Positions 1 to 11,255 are shown, numbered from the stretch's first letter. The stretch is DNA of 64,000 nucleotides from Pseudopithomyces maydicus (GCA_026873275.1 JANTUC010000011.1:372001-436000); one strand, 5' to 3'. Notes: generated from the sequence alone by a model not told the origin. Made by a program: numbers and translations.

Positions 1-1013
1 GCGAATCCCACCAGGAGTAGAAAGGTCCAGACCATGTACAGCAAACAAAAGGTTTAGTCGAAAAAACGTACCTGTACTCGTAATGACATTCTCACATCGG
101 TGTTTCCGTGTGGTTGATGCTGAGTGTTGGGTTCCAGTACATCCAGTGGCACCATAAAAACGAGCTGAGATGCAGGTTGAAGCACCACGTGCCAGATACA
201 CTAGGTAGAGTCTGGAGTCAAAAGGCGAGGCTGTGTGGGGTTCCGGGAACCAAGACTGGATGGGTGAGGCTGGAACAAGGTGTGGCGCTATAAGGCTAGC
301 TGACGACTGTGGAATGTGGCGCTTGAAATGCCAGAAACGGATATGAAAACCTTCTAGACCGTGATTCGCATTGCAGCAAATGCAGGTCGACGCTAAATAC
401 GGATCAGCCTCGACCCTTATTCTGGATACGGGTATTACCGAACGTAGATTCAACGTATCGTAGCGAAACGTTGAATCTATCATTGGTCGTCCCAACAGTC
501 TGTACACTGACCAGGTGACAAATTCGGTCAAAGGCCATGTGGCATGATCCCAATGTAGCTGAACGTCTAAACCTACATTAGTGTACATCTATGCATGCCA
601 CGAGGCGCTAGAGACTTGTATCCCGAATCGGCTAGTATCAGGCTACAAATTGTAGCTTTCCAGCCAACCAGGCTAATGCAAAGTGTAGGTTGTAAGTTTG
701 TGGAAGCGCAGAAGCGAAAATTCGCGTCTTCCTCTAGCTGAAGTCGTGAGAATTTCCATATTCCGATGTGGCGTGATTGATACCTGCATCACTCCAGGCG
801 AGACCACATCGGCGTTGCCGGGTGGGTTAGTCTAGCTTCAACTCACGAGAGTATGGCTCAATTCATCCAGATCGAGGCTTACAGTCAACACACGTCCGTA
901 TACTGAGCGCTGCCCATTTGCATGTATATAAGCCTGTTGAGAATCATCTCGAATGGTATCTTCATCAACAGCACAACTTTGGACCATTGGATCTTTGCCT
1001 TCCAGTTGTAACA
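1..1013. other. Gene-free 5' flank with one hairpin
   Basis: I see no convincing gene here; the open frames are short and lack family resemblance. The last few hundred bases should hold the promoter of the secreted-protein gene that starts at 1014. The only notable structure is the inverted repeat at 445-479, listed separately. Confidence 0.6.
445..479. repeat. Perfect 12-bp inverted repeat, 11-nt loop
   Basis: The arm TAGATTCAACGT (445-456) is followed after 11 bases by its exact reverse complement ACGTTGAATCTA (468-479). It lies about 535 bp upstream of the secreted-protein start codon. It could be a protein-binding palindrome or the relic of a small hairpin element; nothing else identifies it. 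Confidence 0.6.
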
Positions 1014-2253
1014 ATGCAGCTCAAGCACGCCATCGCACTGGCAGCAGCCACCCCTTCGCATCTGCCGCAACATGTGCCAACGATAGCTGTCTCAAAGCTG
1101 TTAAACTAGCAGGAGGCTCACTCTCTGGCAGTCCTGCGTGGTGGGATTGTTACTTCGCCCGACGTGTGACCACAACCCCAGCAGCGTATACTGCATGGAA
1201 GACTGTGTGGAAAACGGTCAGCACAACTTCCACAGCAATCGAAACAAAGGATGTTTCCTCAACCACGTAAGATCATGTTACCATGACGGTCCATACACAA
1301 CTGCTAACATTGGGAGTACTCTCTCTTTCACAGCAACTGAGTGGATCATCAACACTGAGAACCCAACCATCACTACTTCTACTACAAGTACCGTTCAGCC
1401 ATGGGCTGGTCACGGCGGCACTGCTCGCAAGAGGAACGCCGAACCCTTGCCCACGGCACATGCGGACCTAGCTGCTCGTGCTCCACTTGGACATTTCCCA
1501 TTGTCTGTCGCCGAAGCAGCTGAAACCGGTTCTCCTTCCAAACGCTCTGCCAAAGCTTTCGGTTACGTTCCTCGTGACTCTCTCGCTTCGAAGGAACCGT
1601 CCGCCAACGTAGACAAGCGCACCATAGTTGATGCTGCCCTCAAGGCAGTATGTGGCACGAACGACAAGTACCTCAGTGCATGCTCTTGTGCTGGAGTCCC
1701 TCAGACAACTATCACCGCTGTCCGACAGACCGTTACAAGCACAGCTACCAGCACGGCAACCTCTTCTTTCCAGACGACCTCAACCTCAACTCACAGCGTT
1801 ACCATCAGCCTAAGCGTCACCCGAACGGACACCTCCACCACAACCACCACCATAACATCGACAAGCACCTACTCCACATCCGTCATGGCCTCACCCACCT
1901 GCGCAACCTTCAGCAAGGGCCCAACCGCCGACTGGCAATACACCTACAAACTCGAATACGCCGGCTTCAAGACGCTCAACGACAACTCCCCTGCGAACAA
2001 TGCCGGCGCACCTGCAATCACTCAAGTACTCGACGGATCGCTGGCCGCGTGCGATGCCGCAGAAGACTGCGTCGCTTGGGCGGCTACTCAATTCTCGCCT
2101 CTGGGCGGCGGCTACTTCACTACCAACCTGCGATTCAGACCAGAGTCTACTAACTGGCTTTGCGTCGCTTACTACGATCAGACGCCCGCATCCTACTACA
2201 ACGTGGACTCGCCTGGGGTTGGGCAGTCCTTTGGTTGGACGAAGCGTCCCTGA
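1014..2253 (+). CDS. Secreted Ser/Thr-rich protein with cysteine-rich apple-like C-terminus; apparent frameshift
   Basis: ATG 1014 opens a good signal peptide (MQLKHAIALAAA). The mature part begins in another frame, with CANDSCLKAV and a Trp/Cys segment. Adding one base to the C4 run at 1051-1054 joins the two directly. An intron at 1267-1316 (GTAAGA donor, CTAAC branch, AG) then restores the third frame, giving about 396 residues in all. Order of parts: signal peptide, CANDSC module, Thr-rich stretch, a dibasic KR-rich segment (possible processing sites), a second cysteine module (VCGTNDKYLSACSCAGV), a long Ser/Thr linker, then a roughly 110-residue Cys/Trp domain reminiscent of fungal apple/PAN-like domains (CATFSKG...CDAAEDCVAW...WLCVAYYD). 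It is probably extracellular or wall-associated and O-glycosylated. Function is unknown. An alternative start at 953 is in the mature frame but has no signal peptide. Confidence 0.65.
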
Positions 2254-2650
2254 GATTGATCATGTTATTTCTTTTTTGCGCTTGGGAAATTGAGAGGGTG
2301 GGCTTCAACTGTACAGAGCTGTTGTTTGGGGTTGCGGTGGGAATTTGTATAGAGCTGGGGTTTCTCACATATTTCAGTGGCTTTGATCGAACATACATAT
2401 ATACATACGAGGAAATCAAAATTCACCATTGTCACACATCAATTCCTTTTCAAATGATAACCTTAAAGTCACATCATAGTATCGATGGCTGTGCAAAGTG
2501 AGTGACCGAGTTATAGGAAGATGTATTCCCAAACAGTTTTTTTTTTCACCACACACGTATTCCAAGTCCACACACACGCTTCGTTGTTTCTTCACAGCCT
2601 AGATCCTCTCTCTCTCTCTACATAGACCGCAAGTGCAATTATTTTTCTAC
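2254..2650. other. Convergent 3' intergenic region
   Basis: This is the 3' space between the secreted-protein gene and AP-3 beta, which converge here. It is T-rich and holds a short CT microsatellite near 2608-2622. I see no gene. Confidence 0.7.
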
Positions 2651-5329
2651 CTACTTCACCAGTCTAGCTCCCTCACCCTCATCCTCGCTATCAGTCTCAT
2701 ACTCCGAGCTCTCTTCCTCGTCCTCGTCATCTTCCTCCTCTTCATCTTCATCCGTCTCCTCCTCACTCTCCTCACTATCATCCTCCTCCTCGCTCTCCTC
2801 CTCCAACCACTGATCCAAACTCTTCGCCTCCTTCTTCGGCCCAGCCCCCATCCCACTCCCAGCTACACTGCCTCCCACCCCATTCATACTCGCCGGCGAC
2901 CCCGACTTCGACCTCACAGCATCCAACCTCTCCGCCGCACTAATCCCCCTCCCACTTTCATACCTCTCCGCCGTCGACGACGACCCCTCATCTCTCAACC
3001 CCGCATCCGGCTCCTCCCCAACCTTCACCCACCGAGGCACATCCTCGTACCCCTTCAACCCGCCCACACCGCCCTCATCGCCAATGACCAGACTCGCGCT
3101 CCCGAGGACGTACCCCTTGCGCGTCTCGCTCGGGCTAGGTGTCTGCGGGACGGGTTTCGGCGCGAGGAGGAGGAGGTTCGCAAGTTGGGTTGAGGTCGGT
3201 GTGGCGAGGAGAGCTTTGTACACGCGAGCGCGGTCGCGCAGGTCGTACGAGGTGTCGTAGCGGCTGAGGAGGAGGATGTACTCCCAGAGGGCGGCGACGG
3301 GGTGCGGTTTTTCTTCCTGCGGTGCCGCGGCGGGAGGCGAAGTTTCGACGTTGTCGTCGCGGAAGCCACCTTCTTCGTGGAGGTCGTCGAGGAGGGAGGG
3401 GCTAGGTTGGACATTGGGAGGTGGGATTTGGGATTCGGGCGGGGGATTTGCGTTGAGGTGGTGGAGGTATACTTTTGCGGCGAGGAGGACGATTTGCAGT
3501 TTTGCGGGCTCAGCTTCGTCGGCGAAGCCTTTGGTGAGGATGCGCAGGACGTCGGCTGCGATGTTGTTTTCGGGATCGAGGCCGGCGAATTCGCCAACGA
3601 GCCAGATGATGCTTGCGCGGGCTTGGGGGCTTGTGGCTGCGTCGAGGTGTTTTGCTAATCGCACTACGGTGGTACGGTGGTTATCGGGGTCTCGTTGGAT
3701 GAGGTGGCGTATGACTTCTAGCGATTCGGCGACCAGATGGGCGTCGGCCGATCCGATGTGAGTTAGTAGTAATTTCAAGCATCTTGCTGATGTTTTGGGG
3801 TCCGTAGTCTGTGAGCAGCGGCCTATCGCTCTCACAGCTTCTTTCACGAGGCCCGGATCCAAGCTTCCAGAATGAGAAAAGTGGCTAAGCTCAGCTAGTA
3901 TGAGACTCTGCAGTCGCGGCGGTGCATGTGGGAATATTAAAGTAAGGAGTTCCAGCTTCAGACACCATATATGCGGGGCATCGGTCGAACGAACAAGGAA
4001 GTGGGTATAGTGATTAACAAAGGACTGCGGATACATCAGGCAAACCTGCACGACGTTGTAAAGCACAACGTGCTGGATGTCGCCGGATGTCCTGAGGAGA
4101 GAGATCAAAGGCCCTATAGCTTGCGACATGTACGTCGCCGTTCCTAGGTAGAGATATACCCTCGCAACCGCAATCACGACGGCTGAGTTCCGAGACTGGA
4201 GAAGGAACCTGCAAGAATTGAGCAGCAGCTCAAGGTCCGGATCTAACACCACCACCTCTTCATACTCGGGTTCCTCCGTATCGTCCGATTCGCTCTCTTC
4301 GTCATAAAAGCCTTTTGTGCTCTTCTGCTTCGCGTTGGCGTCGACGCTTGCCACCTTCCTGACTCTTCTCGTTTTTCTCGGGAAGCATTTGCGCCCATAG
4401 GTAACCATCAACCTCAGAGTAGCCAACTGTCCCCATTCATCCATGTCGGCCAGTTTGCGCACGAGCGAGCGGTAGTGCGGGTGTATCAAATCCAGTCGAT
4501 CCGGGCAAATCTCGAGGAATGCAGCGACGGCAGCCCCGGCCACGAAAAACTGTTTATCCCCCAATAGCGTCGAGAGATAATCCAGTAGCTGGGGTTCGGT
4601 GTTGGGGTCCAACTTGTAGCACTTGGGTATCGCGAGCGCAGCAGCCTTTCTCACATACGGAGACATGTCGCCCGTCCCACGCTTGATCCCTAGGCTTACG
4701 ATTTGACTTATGACGGGTACCCGTATCCCGGACATGACCCGTAACGCGAGCGCGCGCAGCTGGGGGTTTTGGTCGGTGAGCGACTTCTGTATGGTGTTGA
4801 TCGACAGCAGGGCGGTATCTGGCTCATGTTCGGCGTGCTGGAGGAGGTATATGTACACGAGCTTCTTGACCTGGAGCGAGGGCGAGGCAATGTTCTTGAT
4901 TACGTGGGTGAAGAACGGCAGGGTCTGCGAGGGGGCTGTCTGTAGGACATCTACGGGGAAGCGATCAGTTGGTGATGGTTGTGTCAGGCAAGAGAGGCGA
5001 CGCACCGTGACGACGCGGCGCAGGCCCTCGAGGACGTCTCGCTCGGAGCGACTGTCCAGCAGCTTCTTGAGCTGGCCCGAGGGCAGCATCTTGGTGGAGG
5101 TCTTGCTGCGCAGGTTGGCGGCATCGCGGGCGGCTTCGAGAGTCAGGTCCCGGGCTGTAGTGAGAGACCAGTGAGCATAGTTCGACGGGTGCATGGCTAG
5201 CGATAGCTTGCCTCGAGAGGACCACGCCTGGAGAATCCGGGCAGGCTATGGGTAGGTACAGGTATAGGTACAGGTACTGGTGCAGGTACAGGTACAGGCG
5301 GACGCACCGATGCGGGAGATGGACTCCAT
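2651..5329 (-). CDS. APL6: AP-3 adaptor complex beta subunit (Apl6-like)
   Basis: This is the large beta subunit of the AP-3 adaptor, which sorts cargo from Golgi/endosomes to the vacuole. The adaptin N-terminal repeat core is clear (LVYIYLLQHAE, SINTIQKSLTDQNPQLRALA, MSPYVRKAAALAIPKCYKLDP). The C-terminal third is a low-complexity hinge ending in a very acidic EEESEEEDD-type tail, typical of AP-3 beta hinges. The start was chosen at 5329 because MESISRI spliced to ARDLTLEAA matches the family N-terminus. Exons are 5329-5308, 5154-5006 and 4950-2651. The second intron (5005-4951, 55 bp) brings in MSYR, as in homologues, but then needs one extra base in the G5 run at 4931-4935 to continue into SQTLPFFTHV. 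Without that, a continuous frame reads through the intron. Predicted length is about 823 residues. Confidence 0.92.
5251..5298. repeat. Imperfect GGTACA hexamer repeat inside AP-3 beta intron 1
   Basis: About eight tandem, slightly varied copies of GGTACA (GGTATA, GGTACT, GGTGCA variants) lie within the first intron of the AP-3 beta gene. This makes that intron (5307-5155, 153 bp) about three times longer than most others here. It is a likely variable-number minisatellite. Confidence 0.75.
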
Positions 5330-5632
5330 GGCTTCAGCTTGCTGGGGGCCCGGGGCGCACGCGCGCGAGGTGTCACGGGCTGGTGGCTAGGCTGGGCTTC
5401 TAGAGCTCGGGCGATTATGCAACGAGGATGGCGAGGTGAGGTGGTGATCGCGAAGCTGCATAACGGGCCAAGGGTGATGGTGGGGTCGCCTCCGCGGCCT
5501 GCTCGGGAGGCTTCCGATGCCGAACACGGCTCTACCACCAGATATCTATCAACGACACTGCAGTCTGCTCCTTCTCGGCCCCAGGCCGACCACAGAGCAA
5601 GGCATGCCGCCCAGCGAGCGGCTCGACGCGCC
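5330..5632. promoter_or_regulatory. Divergent promoter, AP-3 beta / unknown protein
   Basis: About 300 bp separate the AP-3 beta start (minus) from the start of the plus-strand gene at 5633, so both promoters must lie here. The stretch is GC-rich. I recognise no specific element. Confidence 0.5.
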
Positions 5633-6358
5633 ATGCTAGCAGCCCAGCCGACCGTCGTCTACCCGTTGACCCTGCCCGCCCTGCTGCAGCACATCCTCAC
5701 CACCCAGTCAGGCACCGCACCGACGCGACTGGTCATCTGCTGCACCAGAGATGCCTTCCTCTTGGACCTGGCAGCCGCCGTCCAGCCCCAGCACCTACGG
5801 GACCAAGCACCAGACAGGTTACTGCAGCTAGCCACGCCCACGCTGCACAACCTGTTCACCGCCCGACACGTCCAAGTTGCCTTCTGTGCATCCGTGCAGA
5901 CGTTACTGGCTTATCTCGCGTCTCTCGAGCCTGCAGCCGCATCCGGAGAGCTCGCTGACCGTGAGGGACGACGAGCAAGCGAGCGAATCTTTCTCGTCAA
6001 CCCACTGGCACTGCATGCTGCAGCTTCGTCTCTCGCCGCCCAGGGCCTGTCGAGGACGTTTGCGGCTGCGGTGGATATGAGCTTGAGGACCCATGCGCAG
6101 CTTGTGGTAGCCGAGTGCCAGGGCGGAAGCATGCAGCCGCCTGTCCCCCACGACAATGAGGATGAAGACGAGCGCAGCAATCCTGGGGCAAGTCATGTAC
6201 TAGGTGATGTGGAGGACCCGTGGGAGCAGGAGGTGTCTATATTGAATGGGTCAATTAGGAAGTTTGGCGATCGTGCGTGGGCTGGGAGGACGATCAAGGC
6301 CAAGAGGGTCGCAGCAAGATGGTTCCATTTCCACAAGCTCGACGACCCGGGACTGTGA
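5633..6358 (+). CDS. Unrecognised conserved-looking fungal protein
   Basis: A single-exon frame encodes about 241 residues from ATG 5633. The open frame continues upstream to 5339, but that part is low-complexity Arg/Ala/Gly and runs into the shared promoter, so I took the internal Met before LAAQPTVVYPLTLPALL. The N-terminal half looks like a compact alpha/beta domain (LVICCTRDAFLLDLA, LHNLFTARHVQVAFCASVQTLLAYL). The C-terminus has DPWEQEVSILN and WAGRTIKAKRVAARWFHF, which look like conserved blocks. The alternating hydrophobic pattern could fit a degenerate RecA-like fold, but there is no Walker A motif, so this is only a guess. It is divergent from AP-3 beta and convergent with Rho-GDI. 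Codon use resembles its neighbours. Confidence 0.6.
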   Translation: MLAAQPTVVYPLTLPALLQHILTTQSGTAPTRLVICCTRDAFLLDLAAAVQPQHLRDQAPDRLLQLATPTLHNLFTARHVQVAFCASVQTLLAYLASLEPAAASGELADREGRRASERIFLVNPLALHAAASSLAAQGLSRTFAAAVDMSLRTHAQLVVAECQGGSMQPPVPHDNEDEDERSNPGASHVLGDVEDPWEQEVSILNGSIRKFGDRAWAGRTIKAKRVAARWFHFHKLDDPGL

Positions 6359-6677
6359 AACGGTATACAATTGAGTGCGTGCACACATACATATATACAC
6401 ACGTAACACAAAACCCACCGAGGAAGCCCAGAATAGAGCTGCTCGTGTATGCCTGATCTAATTGGACAAAAACCACGCACGTGTCCAACCGCAATTCATC
6501 TTTTAAACTGGTAAATATTTTGTCATGATTATCGTCAGCCATGAGGCCTTTTAAGATCGAGGTAGGCTCGACTCGCTCAGTACATGCCATATCAGAAAGA
6601 TGATCACCCTCGTCATATCGCCCAGATGCTCGAAAAAATGCCAGAATCCAATTCCCCCGTGTAGCGCAACCCGGCGT
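6359..6677. other. Convergent 3' intergenic region
   Basis: This is the 3' space between the unknown gene and Rho-GDI. Nothing beyond likely 3' UTRs is visible. Confidence 0.65.
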
Positions 6678-7496
6678 CTACCAATCCTTCTTGATGTCGA
6701 AGGACCACTCGAACTGCAGGTGGACCTGGTTGTCGTCGTCGACGAACTTGGACACGGCCTTGTAGTGGCCGCGGGCGAGCATGCCGGAGGGCGCGGTCTC
6801 GGGCTCGACTGGTGCGCGTCAGCCTTGTCAAGCACGGGGGTAGTTTTTTCGTTCGTTAGGCATGTGTCACTTACACTTCTTCTCGTAGATGGGCTTGTCC
6901 TCGGTGTTGGGACCGTACGAACCCTAACGTCCATTGTTAGCGACCTGAACCATGCCTTACGCATGCTCGGTGGCACTCACCATCATCTCCTGCAGCTTGT
7001 TGCTCACGGGGCCCCTGGACACCTTCTGGAGGTACTTGAGGCCGGCGAGGATCTCATGCTGGACCTTGAACTGGACCTTCATGCGGAACTGGGCACCCTC
7101 CTTGATGATGAAGGGCTGGCCCTTGAGCTTCTCGACGGCGCCGGGGGACCGGAGGTCGATGATGATGTCGGGGCGGCCTTCGACCTCGAGGCCGAGCGAC
7201 TGGATGATGCATTTGCGCGGGTCGTTGGGGTCGGACAGCGTCTTGCCGCCGCCGAGACCGAGTGACTCTTTCCACTTGCGGAGGGACTCGTCGTTCTGGT
7301 CTGCGTGCAGGTGGTGGTGTTAGCATGTGGTAGACGGGCAAGCTTGGGAAGAAGCTGTGGGGAGCTGGGTAGGTTGGGCAGGCAGAAAGGCAAAGATAAG
7401 GCACGCACCCAGCTGCTGGTACTCGTCGATGGTCTTCTTCTCACCGACCTTGAAGCCCTCGGTAGGCTCGGCGTGGAGGTCGTCGTGATCAGCCAT
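6678..7496 (-). CDS. RDI1: Rho GDP-dissociation inhibitor
   Basis: This is a cytosolic chaperone that extracts GDP-bound Rho/Cdc42 GTPases from membranes. The spliced protein has 195 residues, the usual fungal size. It shows the N-terminal regulatory arm (TIDEYQQLDQNDESLRKWKESLGL) and the immunoglobulin-like beta-sandwich ending in VHLQFEWSFDIKKDW, the standard RhoGDI C-terminus. Exons are 7496-7409, 7300-6981, 6923-6875 and 6808-6678; the introns are 7408-7301, 6980-6924 and 6874-6809. Donors (GTGCGT, GTGAGT, GTAAGT) and branch sites are canonical and all phases agree. Confidence 0.95.
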
Positions 7497-8888
7497 TGTT
7501 GCGCGGGCGGTCTATGATAGGAATGTGGCGGTTAGGTGGCAGGTGTCGGGTGGAAGGGGATCTCTCAGCCGCAATTGAGGGAGTGGGGAGAGGGGCACAA
7601 GTGAGATTGTGAAGTCGAGACATTCTTTTGGTGCATTCACCGCCTGAAACCGCCCCGTGTGCCCCGCATCAGTGCATCAGTGCGAGGAGCGTTGCCAGCC
7701 CTGGCCGCGCCACCAAACATCCTGGTTACGTGCAGTAGCGTGCGGCATGCGCTATCTAGACTTGTGCGCGGTTGGCCACGACACACGTGTTAAGAATAGC
7801 GTTTGGACGAGCAGATTCGCAGGCCATGCGAGAAAGGCCAGCCTGCAGTGGCGCACCTCGTCGCGCCTTGGATGCTGCTGATTCTGATGATTAGGTACGG
7901 CCGCCTGGGTAGCTTGGTTGCGGCTGTCGGACACGCGGAACGCCTGAAGCACAGCGATCCGTTTCCTCAAGATGTTGCGTAGGCATTGAAGAAAGGCTGC
8001 CAGACGAGTGGGGTGTCTTGAGACACGGAGATGACCATTCTTTGTCTCTGAGAAGCCGTAGATAGGTACCGATTGGTACCTCGCTTCCCGTGTCTTCACT
8101 CATCGTGTACTACGAGTAATGCCGCTGTACCGGTAGTCCAATCCTCAAGCCAAATCTTCTGGATAGGCTTCGCAGTTGGGTCCAGCAGCTGCAGTGCAGA
8201 ACCATGGCCTCCACCACACTGACCATCGAGCCTTTCGATGGGCCCCGAAACACTACTGACGGAACAGTGACAATCACTGGCGAAGGCAGGGACTTCCAAG
8301 AGGGCCATCGACTCGCCGAGCTTACAGCATCGAAGCGTCCTCTGCGCTATGCTGCTTCGGTGTCGCCAGAATCAATCGCGTTCGTGCCAGCTCAGCACGC
8401 AGGGTAAAGAGCCCTTAGCCACCAATGACGACGCCAGCCGTAAAGGATGCGTACCGAAGAGGAAATGAGAATTTTGCCATGGCGCCCTGACGAGGGCTTC
8501 GGTCAGTCTGGGGAAAATGTGGCTGGGCGAGCCAACCAGAAAGCGCTGTTTCGATCGACCAGTTTGGTCAGCTACAGGGGAAATCCCACGCGGCCCTGCC
8601 CCGGCCCTCCCTCTCGATGGTTCTCTGCGCTCTCCCACCTCTTTTATCCAGCACTCCGATCTGAGTCGCCAGCGCCCGCGCACCGTCAAGCAGTCCCTTT
8701 CGTTGTTGCAGCCACCACTTTGCTGTGTCGAGCTGTTGACCTCCGCAACGCCAGCAAGTGCCTCGTCTCCACCCATTGCGCGCGCAAACGTCACGCTACT
8801 GCCGCCGTCTTGTCTGCATCCTTCCCACGCGCTGCGCGCATCGCCTCCACCCCGTAACTTGTTGTAATCGCAAAGTAATTGAGTAAAC
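7497..8888. other. 1.4-kb divergent upstream region, Rho-GDI / Bqt4
   Basis: No supported gene. The best open frame (8204-8407, 67 codons) has no intron, signal or family resemblance. The region should hold promoters and 5' UTRs for both flanking genes; 8600-8888 is pyrimidine-rich, as is common just upstream of fungal starts. Confidence 0.6.
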
Positions 8889-10330
8889 ATGGTCTCGACA
8901 CGCGCACTGCCGTCGCAGAAGAACCCCCTCATCGCGCCAGAGAACTCGCCCTCCCGTACGTACACGTTGCGCATCGCGACGCGCTAGCCTGCTGACCACC
9001 ATCCTACAGTCGAGATCCTCATCGAGCGCCGACGACTGGGCCAGACGCAGCTGAACATCAAGGCTCCCAATGTCGTCAAGGGCGCCGAGACGGGCACCTT
9101 CGACTATGCCCATCTACGCGTACCCTTGCCCAAGGACCTGAGCGGATCCGAGATCTTCGCGCTCAAGAACATGTCGGCATATCCGGAGTCGTACTTCCTG
9201 ATGGTATGGTGATGAATCATCGTAATGTCTGGCCGTTCCAGTCTACTGACGCGACGCGCAGCGAAGAAGCAGCGACGGCTACATCAGCGCGACCGGCATG
9301 TTCAAGGCCGCGTTCCCTTGGGCTTCCCACGCTGAAGAAGACGCTGAGCGCAAACACCACAAGTCGTTTCCGACTGCTGGTGATGAAGAGGTTGCAGGCA
9401 GTGTGTGGCTCGCACCGGAGGAAGGTAAGTCTGCTTCACCAACACGCCCCCCGGGTCGCGTCGCTAACCGACTTCACTACAGCGCTAGCTCTCTCCGAGC
9501 AGTACGGCATGCGCCAGTGGATAGAAGCACTCCTCGACCCCCAAACCATCGAGAAAGGTAACAAGGATAAGCACACCACCCGCATCCAAATGCCGCCTCG
9601 ATTCGACTCCAGCAAGGTGCCCTCTCTGGCCGCGCAAGCACCTGCCCTCCGCGCGACCCGCGCGCGATCCACGCGCTCGGCTTCTCCCAGCAAAATGGCA
9701 ACCCCGCGCAAGATCGCCACTCCGCGCAAGCCGCGCACGCGGAAGGCGGAGCAGGTCGTGCAGACGGAGGAGATGGAGATTACCGAAACCGCGACAGCAA
9801 CCAGCAGCGCGCTTGAGAATGGGGTCGTCGCTTCGGAGTCGGCGGCATCGGCGTCTGTGAACGGCGAGGTCAAGGAGCCCGAGACAGTTCGCATCGAGGT
9901 GCAAGAGACGATCGAGACAGTGGGCGATGTCGAGACGAAGACTACCAACGTCAAGGTGGACGTACCAGCTGATCACCCCGAGCTTCGCGAGCCAGAGGAC
10001 CCCAAGGCGCTGATGGAAGAGGCGCAGAGAATGGTCGAAGAAGCAAAGAAACTCGACGGTGGCGAGTCGTCGAAGAGTGCTTCCAAGCGCAAGGCAGAGG
10101 AGCTGGGTGAGGACGAGGCTGCGGAGCGACCGCAGCGCCCTGCGAAGCTCGCGAGGACCCAATCCACAATAGAGCAGAAGCTCGCGAAAGAGAAGGTCAC
10201 GCGGAGAGCTCTTGTGGGCGTCACTGTAATGGCTGCCATCACGTACGTACTCCCCTCGTTCATTCGAAGCTGCCCATGGCTAACTCTCGACAGCACCGCG
10301 GTCAGCTACTTCGCCGGTTTCGCTGCATGA
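8889..10330 (+). CDS. bqt4: Bqt4-like inner nuclear membrane protein with APSES/KilA-N fold
   Basis: Bqt4 anchors telomeres to the inner nuclear membrane in fission yeast. The spliced 406-residue protein has an N-terminal APSES/KilA-N-type domain (about residues 22-155: LEILIERRRLGQTQLNIK, SSDGYISATGMFKAAFPWA, then YGMRQWIEALLD), a long disordered middle with AT-hook-like PRKIATPRKPRTRK, a Glu-rich coil (PKALMEEAQRMVEEAKKL), a basic KRKAEE segment and a short hydrophobic C-terminal anchor (ALVGVTVMAAIT...AVSYFAGFAA). That architecture separates it from APSES transcription factors, which lack the tail anchor. Exons are 8889-8955, 9010-9203, 9262-9424, 9483-10242 and 10294-10330; phases agree. 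The last intron lies inside the membrane segment. Confidence 0.85.
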
Positions 10331-11255
10331 AAAGATTCCATGTTCGCAATCTAGAACATCGCATCATGCATCACTCCCCAGGTTTCCGGCTTCATTTTCA
10401 TTCCAGATACCACCCTTTCACCATCTTGTTTCATGTACGGGCTTGGGGTACTTCGTGACGGGGCGTTCTGGTGGGATCGAGTTGATTGGCATGCATGTCA
10501 CTATGTTTTTCTCTCTTCACACCACCCACGTTCGTTCGTTCGCTCGCGAGACGGCCGCTTGGACAACGAGTAGATACTCATTTATAATCCCATGTTCCCT
10601 CCCTCCCCCTGCACATTGCATCTGTATTTTTTCCCCGCTTGTACAAATTTTGTAGGACTGAACAAAAACTGCTATACGCATGATCATGGAGGACGAGACC
10701 ACGCTGGGTTGAGGGGTGTGGGTGGCTCGGAGACTTGGACAGGTAGCCGAATGAATGGAATAACTGAATGAACTTTCAAATTAAAATGGTGAATCGTGCG
10801 GCCTGCTTCATTTCATCATGGGTGAGATGCTACAATTGTGTATAACAAAAATCCCAATCGCGTTCCAAGGTGGATAACCATAGCTCAGTAACGGACCGAG
10901 CCGTCCACGACAAACAAGTCCACTAGCCTACTGCTTCTAAGTACCTAGGTACCTCGGATCGGTACCTAGTCCCCAGTGGTGACGATTCGACAGGGAGGGG
11001 CTCGTCGGCTACGTGCATATGTCGGCTATTCCCCTCGTTATCCCCGACGTCGACGTCGTACAAGACTACAAAGTTATACGTGACTGTTGTCCACGCCAAT
11101 CGAGCCCTTCTCCCCGGTGAAAAGATAAACTAAAAATAAAAGAGATATACACATATTTAGCAGTCCGATTGAGCAGAGTACTAGGGTTACGGCCAGCCAT
11201 CGCGTGTTTGTGTACCTTGGAACCTTGGAACCTAGGAAGAGTACATGTTATAACG
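10331..11255. other. Intergenic, upstream of ligase fusion
   Basis: No gene is visible. It holds the Bqt4 3' UTR and the ligase promoter. At 10940-10969 there is a cluster of GTACCTAG/GGTACC palindromes. A CG-rich GACGTCGACGTCG block lies near 11047-11059. Confidence 0.6.
10940..10969. repeat. GTACCTAG palindrome cluster
   Basis: AGTACCTAGGTACC followed by GGTACCTAG gives three overlapping copies of the palindromic GGTACC/CCTAGG words in 30 bp, about 290 bp upstream of the ligase start. It may be a binding site or a simple-sequence motif. I know no assigned function. Confidence 0.4.

Noticed and set aside
1650..2153. Long His/Arg-rich frame overlapping the secreted protein
   Set aside because: It is the antiphase shadow of the Ser/Thr-rich coding sequence.
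2633..3193. Leu/Arg-rich plus-strand frame over the AP-3 beta tail
   Set aside because: Complement of the acidic repeat tail; a composition artefact.
4940..5005. 66-bp in-frame intron alternative in AP-3 beta
   Set aside because: It keeps frame but deletes the conserved MSYR block; the 55-bp intron plus one missing base fits the family better.
8204..8407. 67-codon frame in the Rho-GDI/Bqt4 upstream region
   Set aside because: No family resemblance, and it lies within a region expected to be promoter.
9485..10162. 225-codon minus-strand frame over Bqt4
   Set aside because: Antisense shadow of the Bqt4 disordered region.
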